Source of the DNA: Candidatus Moraniibacteriota bacterium
GTDB lineage: Bacteria; Patescibacteriota; Minisyncoccia; Moranbacterales; UBA2206
Direction: 5' to 3'
Assembly: GCA_003482885.1 (NCBI GenBank)
Contig: DMXN01000032.1
Location: 1,158 to 65,157, forward strand
DNA: 64,000 nt
Of this stretch, positions 27,674 through 37,471 are shown piece by piece. The notes below the pieces were generated by a model that was given only the letters and a program-made list of their open reading frames with translations, searched no databases and was not told the origin of the DNA. Position 1 is the first letter of the stretch. Each line of letters starts with the position of its first letter. A program made the translations under genes and the position numbers.

Positions 27674-28294
27674 TCATATTGTCCATCGGTTATATGGCTG
27701 CGGATCATATGGATTATAAGGTATGGCAATTATGGTTTGCACTTTTGCCTTAGGCTTTTCCACTAAGATTGTTGCTGTCCACTCCAAGAGCGTTCTTTTA
27801 AACTCCTTAAAACCGCCTGCGTTTGGTTTGGCGGTTTTTATATCAAACAAAAATAATTCCCCAGAAGAATTTTCCAATAAAACATCAACTTTTGTCGGTT
27901 TAATTTTTCTAAATTCCCCCTGTCGCGCAACTTTTCTAATAATTTCGATTTCTTTAATTTTATTTGGCAATAATCTTGCGGTTGTCAAATCATCAATAAT
28001 TTTTTGAATTGCAATTTGAGCATTTGCGCTTATTCTATCGCCCGCGATAGCTTGTGATTCTGCCCTTTTAAATTTATTTTTAGCCAATAACAAGGCAACT
28101 GGCTCAAAAATACTTGTTCCAAAATTTGTATTAAGCGAGTGAATAAAGGAATACAACGCTAAACGATCCTTGCCTAAAAGTCTTGTGTGAAATGGCATTG
28201 TAGCTGGTTCAGGTTTATAATTTTGAAATTTATGCCTAATAGCGCTTTTTAAAAAAAATTCTATACCATCGATTTGTTGCTTCAATAAACTCAT
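27674..28294 (-). CDS. TdeIII-like type II restriction endonuclease, truncated by in-frame TGA
   Basis: 206 residues to the TGA. Similar to TdeIII-family endonucleases, which as I recall recognise GGNCC: SAIRHKFQNYKPEPATMPFH, RLALYSFIHSLNTNFGTSIF, FEPVALLLA. A PD-(D/E)xK-type core is visible as KVDVLLENSSGELFLFDIK (Asp137, Asp151, Lys153). The start overlaps the methyltransferase stop by 4 bases, the order of a restriction-modification pair. The TGA at 27674-27676 removes the last 56 residues, so activity is uncertain. The specificity is from family memory and needs confirmation. Confidence 0.75.
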   Translation of the reverse strand: MSLLKQQIDGIEFFLKSAIRHKFQNYKPEPATMPFHTRLLGKDRLALYSFIHSLNTNFGTSIFEPVALLLAKNKFKRAESQAIAGDRISANAQIAIQKIIDDLTTARLLPNKIKEIEIIRKVARQGEFRKIKPTKVDVLLENSSGELFLFDIKTAKPNAGGFKEFKRTLLEWTATILVEKPKAKVQTIIAIPYNPYDPQPYNRWTI

Positions 28295-29883
28295 ACATTT
28301 TTAAAATGAAAAATTATTTCTGAATAAGGACATTTATCTCTTTCAGTGCGATTGAGCACTGGTCTTTTATATTGATTGATAATCTGCATACCTGCATTTT
28401 TCGCAATTTGCGGATATAAATTCCATTTGTCATTAGCTACCAAAAAAATATCAAAATTGCTTACAAGAAATTTTTTTGAATTTATCAAAACTTGCGATAT
28501 ACCTTCAATATAAGATTTTTTTGCATCTATTCCCTGACCTTTATATAAAGGACCGATTTCTAATTCATCTTTTCTCTTGAAACCAAAAAGATCATACGCA
28601 TAAGCATGTTGTTCATGATAATCTATTTGACCGACATAAGGAGGCGATGAGAAAATACCTTTAATTTTCTGCTTTTCAAACAGCTTATAGAAATCTTTAT
28701 TTCTTGCTTTTATTTCCTTTGAAATATCCACAGATCTTGAGTCGCCAGTAATTGATGCCCAGCAAGCGCCATTTTTTAATTTCTGAAACTCTCTAATCCT
28801 AAAAATTGTATCATTTGCATAACGACTAAACCAATACTTAATCGAAAAAAGAGGCTTGCAAATTTTTTTATGCTTCCAGCAATAATAGGTTTCAATCTGC
28901 GGATTTTTGAGTGTTGCTAAATCCGAATGAGTTGTTGCCCGACAGGAACGAATTGTTCGACTTAAAATAATCGCTAGAACTCTTTTGTTTTTTTCATCTT
29001 TTATTTTTTTGATTTGGCTAAAAGCAAAATTGATTTCTTTTCGTATGTTTTTAATATACCATTTATCGAGAAAAGTTTTGCTGTTTTTTTGTTCGAGCTC
29101 TATGTTATATTTTGAAATTAGTTTTTTATAGATACTCAAAAATTCTTTTTCTTTCTCAATCGCGTATTTATTTTCATCAACTTCTCGCTTATATACCTTT
29201 CTTTTAAATTCTGGCGAAGGAAAATTTTTATTGTTAAATTTAGCAAGTTCAAAATAAAGTTCTTTTTCAAATTCTTCTATTTTTTCATCAGTTTCAAATT
29301 TAGTAATTTTTATATTAATATTTGCTACTTCCTTAGCTAACGAATCTAAATTATAATTAAACAACTTTATGTCTGTCATCATGCAATTAAACCGAGAAAT
29401 ATCAACTCCAATTGAATGAATGCCAAGCTCATTTGCTTGCACTAAGATTGTGCCTGATCCTGAAAAAGGATCCAAAATAATATCTCCTTTTTTAAAAAAA
29501 ACATTCTGTTTAAAATCATCCGTGTGATTATCAATAAAATACTCCACTAACTGCGGTATGAATTTACCTTTATATGGATGCAACCTATGAACATGTTTTG
29601 TAGTATCCTTTTCTCGTAAATTGTCAAAAGATAATTCCCAATTTAAATCATCCCCGAGTTTCTTTTTCCATTCAGCTTCTCTTGTGCCATTAAATGATTG
29701 GTAATATTGTTGCAAGTCTTTGATATTTATTTGAGCAGACCCATTTTCTCCATATTTTTTAACTTTTCCATATTGTATGAGATAAGAAATATTTGACTCG
29801 CTAATATTTCGACCTAAAAAAGAACTTGCCCAATCGCATGCTTCCTTCAGCGTTAATAATTGTCCAATGATTGCTAATCCCAT
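28291..29883 (-). CDS. DNA methyltransferase of the TdeIII-like system (N4/N6 type)
   Basis: 530 residues. The N-terminal 65 form a helix-turn-helix (LTLKEACDWASSFLGRNISE ... YGKVKKYG). SAM-binding motif I is LDPFSGSGTILVQANE (138-144 DPFSGSG), and the catalytic motif is FSSPPYVGQIDYHEQHAYAY near 410; the SPPY form is common in N4-cytosine and some N6-adenine enzymes. About 250 residues of helical target-recognition region lie between. It protects host DNA at the sites cut by the overlapping endonuclease. If the endonuclease is dead, it is an orphan methyltransferase. Confidence 0.85.
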   Translation of the reverse strand: MGLAIIGQLLTLKEACDWASSFLGRNISESNISYLIQYGKVKKYGENGSAQINIKDLQQYYQSFNGTREAEWKKKLGDDLNWELSFDNLREKDTTKHVHRLHPYKGKFIPQLVEYFIDNHTDDFKQNVFFKKGDIILDPFSGSGTILVQANELGIHSIGVDISRFNCMMTDIKLFNYNLDSLAKEVANINIKITKFETDEKIEEFEKELYFELAKFNNKNFPSPEFKRKVYKREVDENKYAIEKEKEFLSIYKKLISKYNIELEQKNSKTFLDKWYIKNIRKEINFAFSQIKKIKDEKNKRVLAIILSRTIRSCRATTHSDLATLKNPQIETYYCWKHKKICKPLFSIKYWFSRYANDTIFRIREFQKLKNGACWASITGDSRSVDISKEIKARNKDFYKLFEKQKIKGIFSSPPYVGQIDYHEQHAYAYDLFGFKRKDELEIGPLYKGQGIDAKKSYIEGISQVLINSKKFLVSNFDIFLVANDKWNLYPQIAKNAGMQIINQYKRPVLNRTERDKCPYSEIIFHFKNV

Positions 29884-29925
29884 AATTCAAAATTATATCT
29901 ATATTTTACTATAAAAATACAAAAA

Positions 29926-31731
29926 CTACACTTCGATAATCACCGGCAAGACCATCGGACGGCGCTGGGTTTGCTGGAAAAGATACAGCCCGACTACTTC
30001 GCGAATATTATTTTCAATAAATTTCTTTTCGGGAGAAGTTTTTTTGGAAGTCGTGTCCTTGATCGCTTTTTGCACGCGCCGCTTGGTTTCATTCACTAAA
30101 TCAAAATTATCTTTAACATAAATAAATCCGCGCGAAGTAACTTGGATATTCCCGACCACTTGCTTGGTTTTGCTGTCAAGAATAACCGTAATCACAAACA
30201 TTCCGTCCGCCGAAAGCACTTGACGATCGCGAATCACTACTTGCCCGACATCGCCAATTCCCAATCCGTCCACCATTACATAACTGGCATCCACTTTTTT
30301 AGGCAAAATTTTAGCTTGACCGTTTTGCGCTTCCAAAATATTTCCGTTGTCCAAAACAAAAATATTATCCTTATGAAAACCGATTTTCAACGCCAGTTTA
30401 GCCGCTTCTTTTAACATATAATGATTGGCATAGACCGGCAGAAAAAAATCCGGCCGCACTTGTCTGAGCATTTCTTGAATATCCTGCGCGCTGCAATGAC
30501 CGCTAGTGTGCACATCCATCACATCGCTGTGAATAACATTGTCGCATTTGCGGTAAAGATTGTCCTTAAGCCTTTGCACAGTTCTTTCATTGCCGGGAAC
30601 AACCGACGAGGAAAAAATCACCGTGTCATTTTTTTTAATTTTAATATGGCGATGATTGTCCGTAATGATGCGGGAAAGCACCGCGTTTCCTTCTCCTTGC
30701 GCGCCAGTGCAAATAATTACCACACGGTTTTCCGGATATTTATGCAAATCTGAAACAGGAATTAAAGTTTCTTTGTGCATTTTAATATACCCCAATTCTT
30801 TGGCGATTTCCACATTCATTTTCATACTGTATCCGTCCAGTGCCACTTTTTTGCCGATTTTTTCCGCGTATTCCAAAATATGACCGATTCTTCTTATTTG
30901 CGAAGAAAAAGTTCCGATAATAATTTTTCCCACTGATTCGCTGATCAATTTTTCCAAATTATGATACATTTCTTCTTCGGTAGTGCGAGAGGGATTAGTC
31001 ACAATCGCGCCCAAACTTTCCAGCATCAAAATTCTCGGACTTGGAAGTTTTGAGAGCTCTTTATAATCCACAAGTTTTCGTCCAGCCGGATCTTTTTCCA
31101 TCGTCCAGTCCCCGGGATGAATCACCGTTCCATCGGGAGTTTTGAGAATCACACCAACCGCGTCCATAATGGAATGTTCAACTTCAAAAAATTCAATTTC
31201 AAATTTCCCCAAACGGATTTTATCAGCAACGGAATTTACTCGCATCGTTTTGAGCTGTTGCGCCGAACCTTTTTCAATATCTTCCATTTTTTTCTTCACC
31301 ATCGCGAGTGTCATATCGCGTCCGATAACTGGTGGATAACCGAGTTGGCGAAGAAGTATCGGTGCGGCGCCGATGTGATCAAGATGCCCATGGCTGAAAA
31401 TCACTCCGCGAATATTTTTTTCTTTACCTTTGAGATAACTGATATTGGGAATGATATAGTCGATGCCGGGCATATCTTCTTCTGGAAATTGCAAACCCAT
31501 ATCCAAAATCACAATGTCGCCACCATACTCAAAAAGCGTCATATTACGGCCGACTTCTTCCTGTCCTCCCAGCGGAATAATCCGCAAAGCGCTTTTTGGA
31601 CTTTTCTGAAATATCGGCTCTCTGTTGGGATTGATTTTTATCCTCGCTAGTCCATCGAGTGTTTTTGGCATCGCAAAACCGCTTGGTCGCGCTAAACCAG
31701 TCGGCAATGCATTGGTTGTTTTCTTAAGCAT
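29926..31731 (-). CDS. rnj: Ribonuclease J
   Basis: 601 residues. After about 48 N-terminal residues, the metallo-beta-lactamase/beta-CASP fold begins: RIIPLGGQEEVGRNM, SHGHLDHIGAAPILL (HxHxDH metal motif), VEHSIMDAVGV, and the beta-CASP motif HTSGHCSAQDIQEML. It degrades and processes mRNA and rRNA with exo/endonuclease activity. The 5' leader carries a small hairpin (31761-31779). No linked RNA-decay gene is present. Confidence 0.95.
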   Translation of the reverse strand: MLKKTTNALPTGLARPSGFAMPKTLDGLARIKINPNREPIFQKSPKSALRIIPLGGQEEVGRNMTLFEYGGDIVILDMGLQFPEEDMPGIDYIIPNISYLKGKEKNIRGVIFSHGHLDHIGAAPILLRQLGYPPVIGRDMTLAMVKKKMEDIEKGSAQQLKTMRVNSVADKIRLGKFEIEFFEVEHSIMDAVGVILKTPDGTVIHPGDWTMEKDPAGRKLVDYKELSKLPSPRILMLESLGAIVTNPSRTTEEEMYHNLEKLISESVGKIIIGTFSSQIRRIGHILEYAEKIGKKVALDGYSMKMNVEIAKELGYIKMHKETLIPVSDLHKYPENRVVIICTGAQGEGNAVLSRIITDNHRHIKIKKNDTVIFSSSVVPGNERTVQRLKDNLYRKCDNVIHSDVMDVHTSGHCSAQDIQEMLRQVRPDFFLPVYANHYMLKEAAKLALKIGFHKDNIFVLDNGNILEAQNGQAKILPKKVDASYVMVDGLGIGDVGQVVIRDRQVLSADGMFVITVILDSKTKQVVGNIQVTSRGFIYVKDNFDLVNETKRRVQKAIKDTTSKKTSPEKKFIENNIREVVGLYLFQQTQRRPMVLPVIIEV

Positions 31732-31760
31732 ATTGTTTGTTAAAAATTATTATTAGAAAG

Positions 31761-31779
31761 ATAGCGTTAAAAAAACGCT
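31761..31779. other. Hairpin in the RNase J leader
   Basis: TAGCGTT and AACGCTA around a short A-run, about 30 bases before the RNase J start; on the minus strand it is followed by ATCTTTC rather than a U-run. It may be a leader structure for autoregulation or the end of the upstream transcript; I cannot decide. Confidence 0.35.
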
Positions 31780-31901
31780 AAAATGACAAAATCAAAAATG
31801 AATTATTTTTATTAAAATAGAAGATTTTTTTTCAACCACAAAAAAGAAAGTTTTACGATAGAGTAATTGTAACAGATTACCATCGTTGTGTCAAGCTGAA
31901 T

Positions 31902-34007
31902 TTATAGCAGCTCCAACTCGCTTATCTTCTCCCAGTCAGTTTCATTTAGCACTGTGATTTTATCTTCGCCGATAATGTATAGATAATCGTTGATATAAAT
32001 CGCTCGTTTGACAAAATTTTGTTCAACAGCTTTTTTAAGTTTTAATTTATACAATTCATATCGCGAACATTTCACCGTTTCTTTTGCGCATTCGGGAGAA
32101 TTATACATATACGAAAAGACATAGCCGCCTTTGCTTCCCGGCAAGAAAAAAATATTGTGTTTTTTATCCAATAAAAAGGCGTGATAATTATTGGAAACTT
32201 CCGACCAATATTCGTCCAACAAGTATTTATCGATTTCCATCGGATTATTTTTATCCGAAACATCAAACAGAGAAATTTTCACTTGCGAGCCTTCCATTCC
32301 AATGCCTAAAATATGCGTTGCGTCCAACGGATGCAGATAAGAAGAATAGCCCGGAATTTTCAATTCTCCGGCTAATACCGGATTGGCGGGATTTGCCAGA
32401 TCGAGAACGAAAAACGGATCGGTTTGACGAAAAGTTACTATGTAACCTTTGTCTTCAATAAATCGCGCCGAATAAATTCGTTCCGTTTTGCCCAAATCCA
32501 AAACTTGTCCGATGGTTTGAAGATTTTTGTCTAAAACATAAACATCACTCGCGGTTTCTCCCGAACCCATTCCATCAAAATCTATCCCCCATCTTAAACC
32601 AACAGTTGTCGCCACTCTTAAATTTCCCTGATATTCATCCATCGCAAAATTGTTTAGTAAATTTCCCGGCACCGCGCCGCTGGATTCTATTTGAAAATTC
32701 TCCAAAGCGATTTTCACTATTCCCGTTTTTTCCAAATCCCGATTGTGTTTTTTATAGTAAGCGCTCATTCGATTAGCCATTTCATTTTCTCTTTTCAGCC
32801 GTTCATCGTTATCGAATAAATTATTGTATTTTTCAATCAGCATCGTTATTTCCTGCAATTTGGAATTCTCGGAAATATCATAACTTTCCAGTTTTTTTAT
32901 TTTCGCGATAATTTCAGCCGAAAAAATATCTTCGTTTTCTTTGACAAATCCGCCGAAAAATTCAGCGACGCTTCCGCTAAAAGCATAAGTAGCGTAAATC
33001 GCGTTTTCCGACATATAAATTATCGAGGAGCCGGAAGAACCGACGAAAGAAACTGAATTTTTAATTTCGCCCGTGCTTGAATCTAATGTCATCGCCGTAA
33101 AAATTGCGTCAACCGGCGTTGGAGCGATCGGATGATAAATATCTGCGCACTGAATATTTAAAGCTGTTCCATCTGTAAATAAAGGCTCGAAAGGGCACGG
33201 TCGGGATGAATTGATAATATTTTTAGTGATTAAATATATTTTTCCGCCACGCAAACGCGAAGTTATTACTGAAGTATTTTTATCCAATTTTACAGTCCAT
33301 TTTTTTTCCGGCGACTCAGGATCGGAAACATCATAGCCGATAATTTCTTGTCCCAATTGGGAATAATTTATATTGGAATTAGAAAAAATAACTAATTTTT
33401 TTTCATCCAAAAGCAAATCGCCCTGCTTGTCAATTTCGCTTTCAACTTTTAAACCAGCCAGTGGAAACGCGCTGATAATATTGGTTTTTTCTTGCGGTTG
33501 ATCTTCGGGCGCTATTTTGCTTTGTTCGTTAAAAGAAATACCTCTATCGGCATTATTTCGCATTATAGAATAATATCGCTGCCAGCCGGAAAAATATATT
33601 TCTTTACCATTAGTTTTCACAATATCCGGCTCGTCAATGCCGGCAACTTGAACATTAGTTTCAGAAATCCTCTCTGGCGCCCCGCCCGCCCCCATTCCAT
33701 CTATGGCGCTTTTTTCCATCATAAAAGATGGGGATCCTAATTGATTTGCCGCTCGCATATTAAATCCTCCGCCGTATCCTTCGACTAATTTTGACGACTC
33801 GTCCAAATAATTTTTAAAATCTTGCTCGGAAGAAAACTTTTCCATATCGGAAATATTTTCGCCCGCCGGCTTGGACAAAATATTGGTAACGACAGGGGAA
33901 TCATAATCAACACAACTGATTTTTATCATTAAGACGACAAAAATTAAAATCGCCAGTAAAACCCCCGCCGCCATCAACGGCTTGATTTCTAAATTTTTTG
34001 TGAACAT
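31902..34007 (-). CDS. Membrane-anchored beta-propeller domain protein
   Basis: 701 residues. An N-terminal membrane helix (about 11-32, PLMAAGVLLAILIFVVLMIK) is followed by Cys. ETNVQVAGIDEPDIVKTNGK is the signature entry of the Beta_propel family (PF09826-type), where repeated blade units follow (VITSRLRGGKIYLITKN, RIYSARFIEDKGYIVTFRQT, GSKGGYVFSY). Located outside the membrane; members of the family have no settled function. It sits between RNase J and PBP1A without overlap. Confidence 0.8.
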   Translation of the reverse strand: MFTKNLEIKPLMAAGVLLAILIFVVLMIKISCVDYDSPVVTNILSKPAGENISDMEKFSSEQDFKNYLDESSKLVEGYGGGFNMRAANQLGSPSFMMEKSAIDGMGAGGAPERISETNVQVAGIDEPDIVKTNGKEIYFSGWQRYYSIMRNNADRGISFNEQSKIAPEDQPQEKTNIISAFPLAGLKVESEIDKQGDLLLDEKKLVIFSNSNINYSQLGQEIIGYDVSDPESPEKKWTVKLDKNTSVITSRLRGGKIYLITKNIINSSRPCPFEPLFTDGTALNIQCADIYHPIAPTPVDAIFTAMTLDSSTGEIKNSVSFVGSSGSSIIYMSENAIYATYAFSGSVAEFFGGFVKENEDIFSAEIIAKIKKLESYDISENSKLQEITMLIEKYNNLFDNDERLKRENEMANRMSAYYKKHNRDLEKTGIVKIALENFQIESSGAVPGNLLNNFAMDEYQGNLRVATTVGLRWGIDFDGMGSGETASDVYVLDKNLQTIGQVLDLGKTERIYSARFIEDKGYIVTFRQTDPFFVLDLANPANPVLAGELKIPGYSSYLHPLDATHILGIGMEGSQVKISLFDVSDKNNPMEIDKYLLDEYWSEVSNNYHAFLLDKKHNIFFLPGSKGGYVFSYMYNSPECAKETVKCSRYELYKLKLKKAVEQNFVKRAIYINDYLYIIGEDKITVLNETDWEKISELELL

Positions 34008-34023
34008 ATTTTTGTTTTTTCCA

Positions 34024-34048
34024 CCGAAGGCGGATCAGCCTCCGGCTG
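34024..34048. repeat. Double-hairpin REP-like element upstream of the beta-propeller gene
   Basis: CCGaaggCGG is followed by CAGCCtccGGCTG. Two tandem small palindromes of this kind also occur elsewhere in the window with different sequence (6397-6433). On the minus strand the run preceding it is TTTTTTT, so it is not a terminator for the PBP1A transcript in the usual layout. Confidence 0.6.
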
Positions 34049-34103
34049 AAAAAAATTAAAAATTATTTATAAAATCAAAAAAGGCTTTTTTATTTGAAAA
34101 TTC

Positions 34104-36683
34104 CTACGGCGCAATTGCAATATTCGTATTCACTCTTATACTTTCCGAATCCGAGTTTCCATTATCATCCGTCGCGTTGATTTTTATTTCCAAGCTGGAA
34201 TTATATTTATCGCTCGGCACGGTATAGGACGCGCTGAAAGAATCGCTGCTACTGGAAGAAATATCATTGCCATCCACACTTAATGTGGCTTTTTTAACGC
34301 CGTACGGCGCGTCGAGTTTAACGGAAATATTAAACGAAGAAGTTGTAATCGTTTGTCCGTTAGAAGGCGAACTTATATTCGCTTGAATCTTGTACCTTGA
34401 AAAATCTTTTTCCTCGCATTCTTCGTCCGGTATGGAATCGGTAGAATAATCTTTGTCTTTCAACCATTTTTTTACGCCTTTTTCCCAATTTTCAAATTGC
34501 GAATCGCTTTTTGGATCTTTCGGCGCGTCTCCGCGAACATCATCCTTATTGATATAATATAGAATATCATGCGTAATGGAAAATTTCTTTTTCTTCACTT
34601 TGTTGTCCGGACAAGCCGAACTAGCTAAACAATATTTATCGTCCTCTCCCGGAATTTCGCAAACTTTTAATTCTTTTTTCATTTCCAATTTTCCATCCAA
34701 AATATCTTTGCCGGTTTCCTCCGGTTCGTATTTGGGGAAATTTTCAATGTTATAATTTTTCAAAGCTTCATCCATAAATGCCCGCCAAATCGGCGCAGCG
34801 ACATAAATTCCGTCCGCTCCTTCTTTCATTATAGAATGGTCATTATTGCCCGCCCAAACGCCGGCCGCCAGCGACGGCGTATATCCCATTGTCCAACCGT
34901 CGCGCCATTCATTGGTGGTTCCGGTTTTGGCGGCCACCGGGCGATTTTCAAAACTCAAAGGATTTTTTTCGCCGAACACCGGCGCACGCAAACTATTGGT
35001 AGAAAGAATGTAGTCAATCATCGTAACATACTTTTCTTCCAACACTCGATCGCCTGCATCGGAATTATATTTTTCCAAAATATTTCCCTTACTATCCTCG
35101 ATGCGCAAGATCGCTGTTTTATTATGAAGAATTCCTCCGGTGGCAAATGTGGAAAAAGCGTTGACATGATCAAGCAGCTTCACTTCTCCGCCACCCAGCA
35201 CTAAAGAAAGTCCGTATCGTTCCGGTTCGGTCAAGGTTGTAATCCCCATATTTCGCGCAGTATTAATAGAATCTTTGACGCCGGCCAAATAAAGAGTTTT
35301 CACCGCGGGAACATTTAAAGATCTTGCCAACGCGTCTTTCATTTGCATTAAGCCGGAATTTTTCCCATCATAATTTTTTGGATTATATATTTTTCCATCA
35401 TCTGTGCTGAAATTTGTGTCCGTATCCCAAATATTAGTTTCCGGCGTAAAACCTTTCGCGAACGCTGTAAGATAAACATAAGGTTTAAAAGACGATCCCG
35501 GCTGAAGCAATGATATGGCGGCATTAACATTTGATTCAAAAACACAAGTTTTTCCCGAAGCGCAACCTTTCGGTTCGCTTTCAGCAAAATAGTCTTTACT
35601 GCCGACCATCGCTAAGATTTGTCCGGTTTTCGGATCCATCGCCACCAGCGCCACATTGGCTGCCTTATAAATTTTGGTATTTTTTTCCGCGCCTTCCCGC
35701 ACCGCTTTTTCCGCCGCTTGCTGTTTATCCCAATCGAGAGTGGTATAAACTTTCAATCCTCCCTGTTCCACCGCCTGATCGCCGTATTTTTGCTGCAAGT
35801 AATCTTTGATATACATCACGAAATGAGGCGCCGCAAAAATATTTTTTTGCGGCTGCAATTTATCAAGAGTACGCATATTTATCGCTTCATCAGCTTGATC
35901 TTGAGTAATATAGCCTAATTTCGCCATAGTGTTCAAAGCGAAATTTTTGCGAGCAATAAGAGCGTCCCGATGCGAACCATAAGGAGAATAATAGGCAGTG
36001 GCTTGCGGTAAAGCGGAAATAATCGCCGCTTCGTCAAGCGTCAATTCGCGCGCCGGTTTTGCAAAAAATGTTTGCGCTGCCGCTTCAATTCCGTAAGCGT
36101 TAGATCCGTAAGGAATTTCGTTGAGGTACATCGTCAAAATTTCGTCTTTGGAAAATTTTGTTTCCACTTCCAGCGAGAGAATAACTTCTTTGATTTTTCT
36201 GATTAAAGATTTTTCGTTGGTGAGCAAAGAATTTTTCACCAGCTGCTGCGTAATAGTGGAACCGCCTTGCGCTTTGCCGAAATTTATCACATCTTTTAAA
36301 ACCGCGCGGATAATCGAAGTTAATTTTATGCCGTGATGATTGTAAAAATCTTGGTCTTCAAGACTGATAGTGGCGTATTTTATGACATCCGGCATTTCAA
36401 CAAAAGGAATTTGCGTTCTTTTTTCCTCGCCGTGGACTTCATAAAGCAAATGGTCACCAGAGCGATCATAAATTTTTGTCGATTCGATAATCACCCGACT
36501 GCTGATTTTATCCGGGCTGGGCAGGTCTTTATAAAAATAGGCGAAAATTCCGGCAGAAATTAAAATGCCCACCACTATCGCAATACCAAAAATTCTAAAA
36601 ATCCATTTCCAAATCTTCCGCCATTTTAAAGCATTTTTTTTGGAAGAATAAACAGGAATTTTAGGCGAAAAAATGTTTTGCAT
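34104..36683 (-). CDS. Penicillin-binding protein 1A (bifunctional)
   Basis: 859 residues from the ATG at 36683; a GTG at 36695 is possible, but the ATG has AAGGAG about 20 bases upstream and fits the family better. One membrane helix (about 31-53). The transglycosylase (GT51) domain has ISLEDQDFYNHHGI and GGSTITQQLVKNSLL. The transpeptidase domain has the SxxK motif in LQPGSSFKPYVY and KTGTTNEWRDGW. The C-terminal tail (about 750-859) is an Ig-like beta domain (TITTSSFNISVKLDAPYGVK). It makes peptidoglycan. The direct repeat at 36696-36730 lies immediately upstream, next to the first AbiE pair. Confidence 0.92.
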   Translation of the reverse strand: MQNIFSPKIPVYSSKKNALKWRKIWKWIFRIFGIAIVVGILISAGIFAYFYKDLPSPDKISSRVIIESTKIYDRSGDHLLYEVHGEEKRTQIPFVEMPDVIKYATISLEDQDFYNHHGIKLTSIIRAVLKDVINFGKAQGGSTITQQLVKNSLLTNEKSLIRKIKEVILSLEVETKFSKDEILTMYLNEIPYGSNAYGIEAAAQTFFAKPARELTLDEAAIISALPQATAYYSPYGSHRDALIARKNFALNTMAKLGYITQDQADEAINMRTLDKLQPQKNIFAAPHFVMYIKDYLQQKYGDQAVEQGGLKVYTTLDWDKQQAAEKAVREGAEKNTKIYKAANVALVAMDPKTGQILAMVGSKDYFAESEPKGCASGKTCVFESNVNAAISLLQPGSSFKPYVYLTAFAKGFTPETNIWDTDTNFSTDDGKIYNPKNYDGKNSGLMQMKDALARSLNVPAVKTLYLAGVKDSINTARNMGITTLTEPERYGLSLVLGGGEVKLLDHVNAFSTFATGGILHNKTAILRIEDSKGNILEKYNSDAGDRVLEEKYVTMIDYILSTNSLRAPVFGEKNPLSFENRPVAAKTGTTNEWRDGWTMGYTPSLAAGVWAGNNDHSIMKEGADGIYVAAPIWRAFMDEALKNYNIENFPKYEPEETGKDILDGKLEMKKELKVCEIPGEDDKYCLASSACPDNKVKKKKFSITHDILYYINKDDVRGDAPKDPKSDSQFENWEKGVKKWLKDKDYSTDSIPDEECEEKDFSRYKIQANISSPSNGQTITTSSFNISVKLDAPYGVKKATLSVDGNDISSSSSDSFSASYTVPSDKYNSSLEIKINATDDNGNSDSESIRVNTNIAIAP

Positions 36684-36695
36684 AAGATAAGGCAC

Positions 36696-36730
36696 TTTTT
36701 AAGCTCCTTATAGTTTAGTTGAAAATTGAG
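36696..36730. repeat. Direct repeat, left copy, flanking the first AbiE pair
   Basis: TTTTTAAGCTCCTTATAGTT and the bases after it match the copy at 38159-38194 with about three substitutions and one inserted base over roughly 35 bases. The two copies bracket only the AbiE pair. On the minus strand the left copy supplies AAGGAG upstream of PBP1A. Confidence 0.8.
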
Positions 36731-36751
36731 GAAGTATCAGCATACTTTTAA

Positions 36752-37471
36752 TCAAATATTTTTATCTATTTCCCTAATAAGCATCTGCCGGAAATTCTTG
36801 ATGATTGAATGAAAAGAAGCTGGTAAAAATCGTTTCAATTCTCCAGAAAAATTTATATCAGACTTTAAAATAAGACTTTTTATTTCTGCTAATTTGTTTT
36901 TTTGCTCCGGCATAATCAGTCTTCCGCGCAAAAGAAAATATATATCAAAAAAATCGCGGGGCTTTTGGCGCGACAATGCTGCTTGAATTTTTTCACCAAT
37001 CAATTGTTTTGCATTCAAACACACCAAAGTATAACTTGGCAAAAAATCAGAAACTATTGCATGCAATTCTCCAATAAATTTGGTTTTCTTACGATTGGAA
37101 ATTTCCAATCGTAATTGAATTGAAAAATCAAAAAATTTACAGATAAAAATTGCCAAAAAACCACCAGAAGTGGCCTTGGATTCTTGCAAATCAGTTTTAA
37201 TATTAAAATTTTGCATATTTTTCAAAGTCGCAATCAATAAACTCTCAAGAACTTCCACGGAAAGATTAGAAGAAAAATCAAGATCTTCGGAAAAGCGCGG
37301 AGAATCAAAAATAATTCGCAATGCCGTGCCACCTTTGAAAAAAATATTTTCGCTTTGCGACAATTGATAAAATTGCGACAAAAAAATATGCTGGCAATAT
37401 TCTTGCGCCACATTGAAATCCGAAGTTTGTAATTTTACGGACAATTTTCTAATTTGCTCTTGCGTCATCAT
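36752..37471 (-). CDS. AbiEii-type nucleotidyltransferase toxin (pair 1)
   Basis: 239 residues. FKGGTALRIIFDSPRFSEDL followed by DF is the GG(T/S)xL...SEDLDF motif of AbiEii/DUF1814 nucleotidyltransferases, type IV toxins that in characterised cases transfer nucleotides to tRNA and stop growth during phage infection. KPRDFFDIYFLLRG is the second conserved region. It overlaps the end of the antitoxin gene by 23 bases, the usual antitoxin-toxin order. Confidence 0.88.
   Translation of the reverse strand: MMTQEQIRKLSVKLQTSDFNVAQEYCQHIFLSQFYQLSQSENIFFKGGTALRIIFDSPRFSEDLDFSSNLSVEVLESLLIATLKNMQNFNIKTDLQESKATSGGFLAIFICKFFDFSIQLRLEISNRKKTKFIGELHAIVSDFLPSYTLVCLNAKQLIGEKIQAALSRQKPRDFFDIYFLLRGRLIMPEQKNKLAEIKSLILKSDINFSGELKRFLPASFHSIIKNFRQMLIREIDKNI

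Noticed and set aside
27674..27676. TGA read as an amino acid (code 25) in the endonuclease
   Set aside because: TGA ends other genes here (for example the prepilin at 4946 and the methyltransferase at 28291), and full-length genes lack internal TGA, so the standard code is used.
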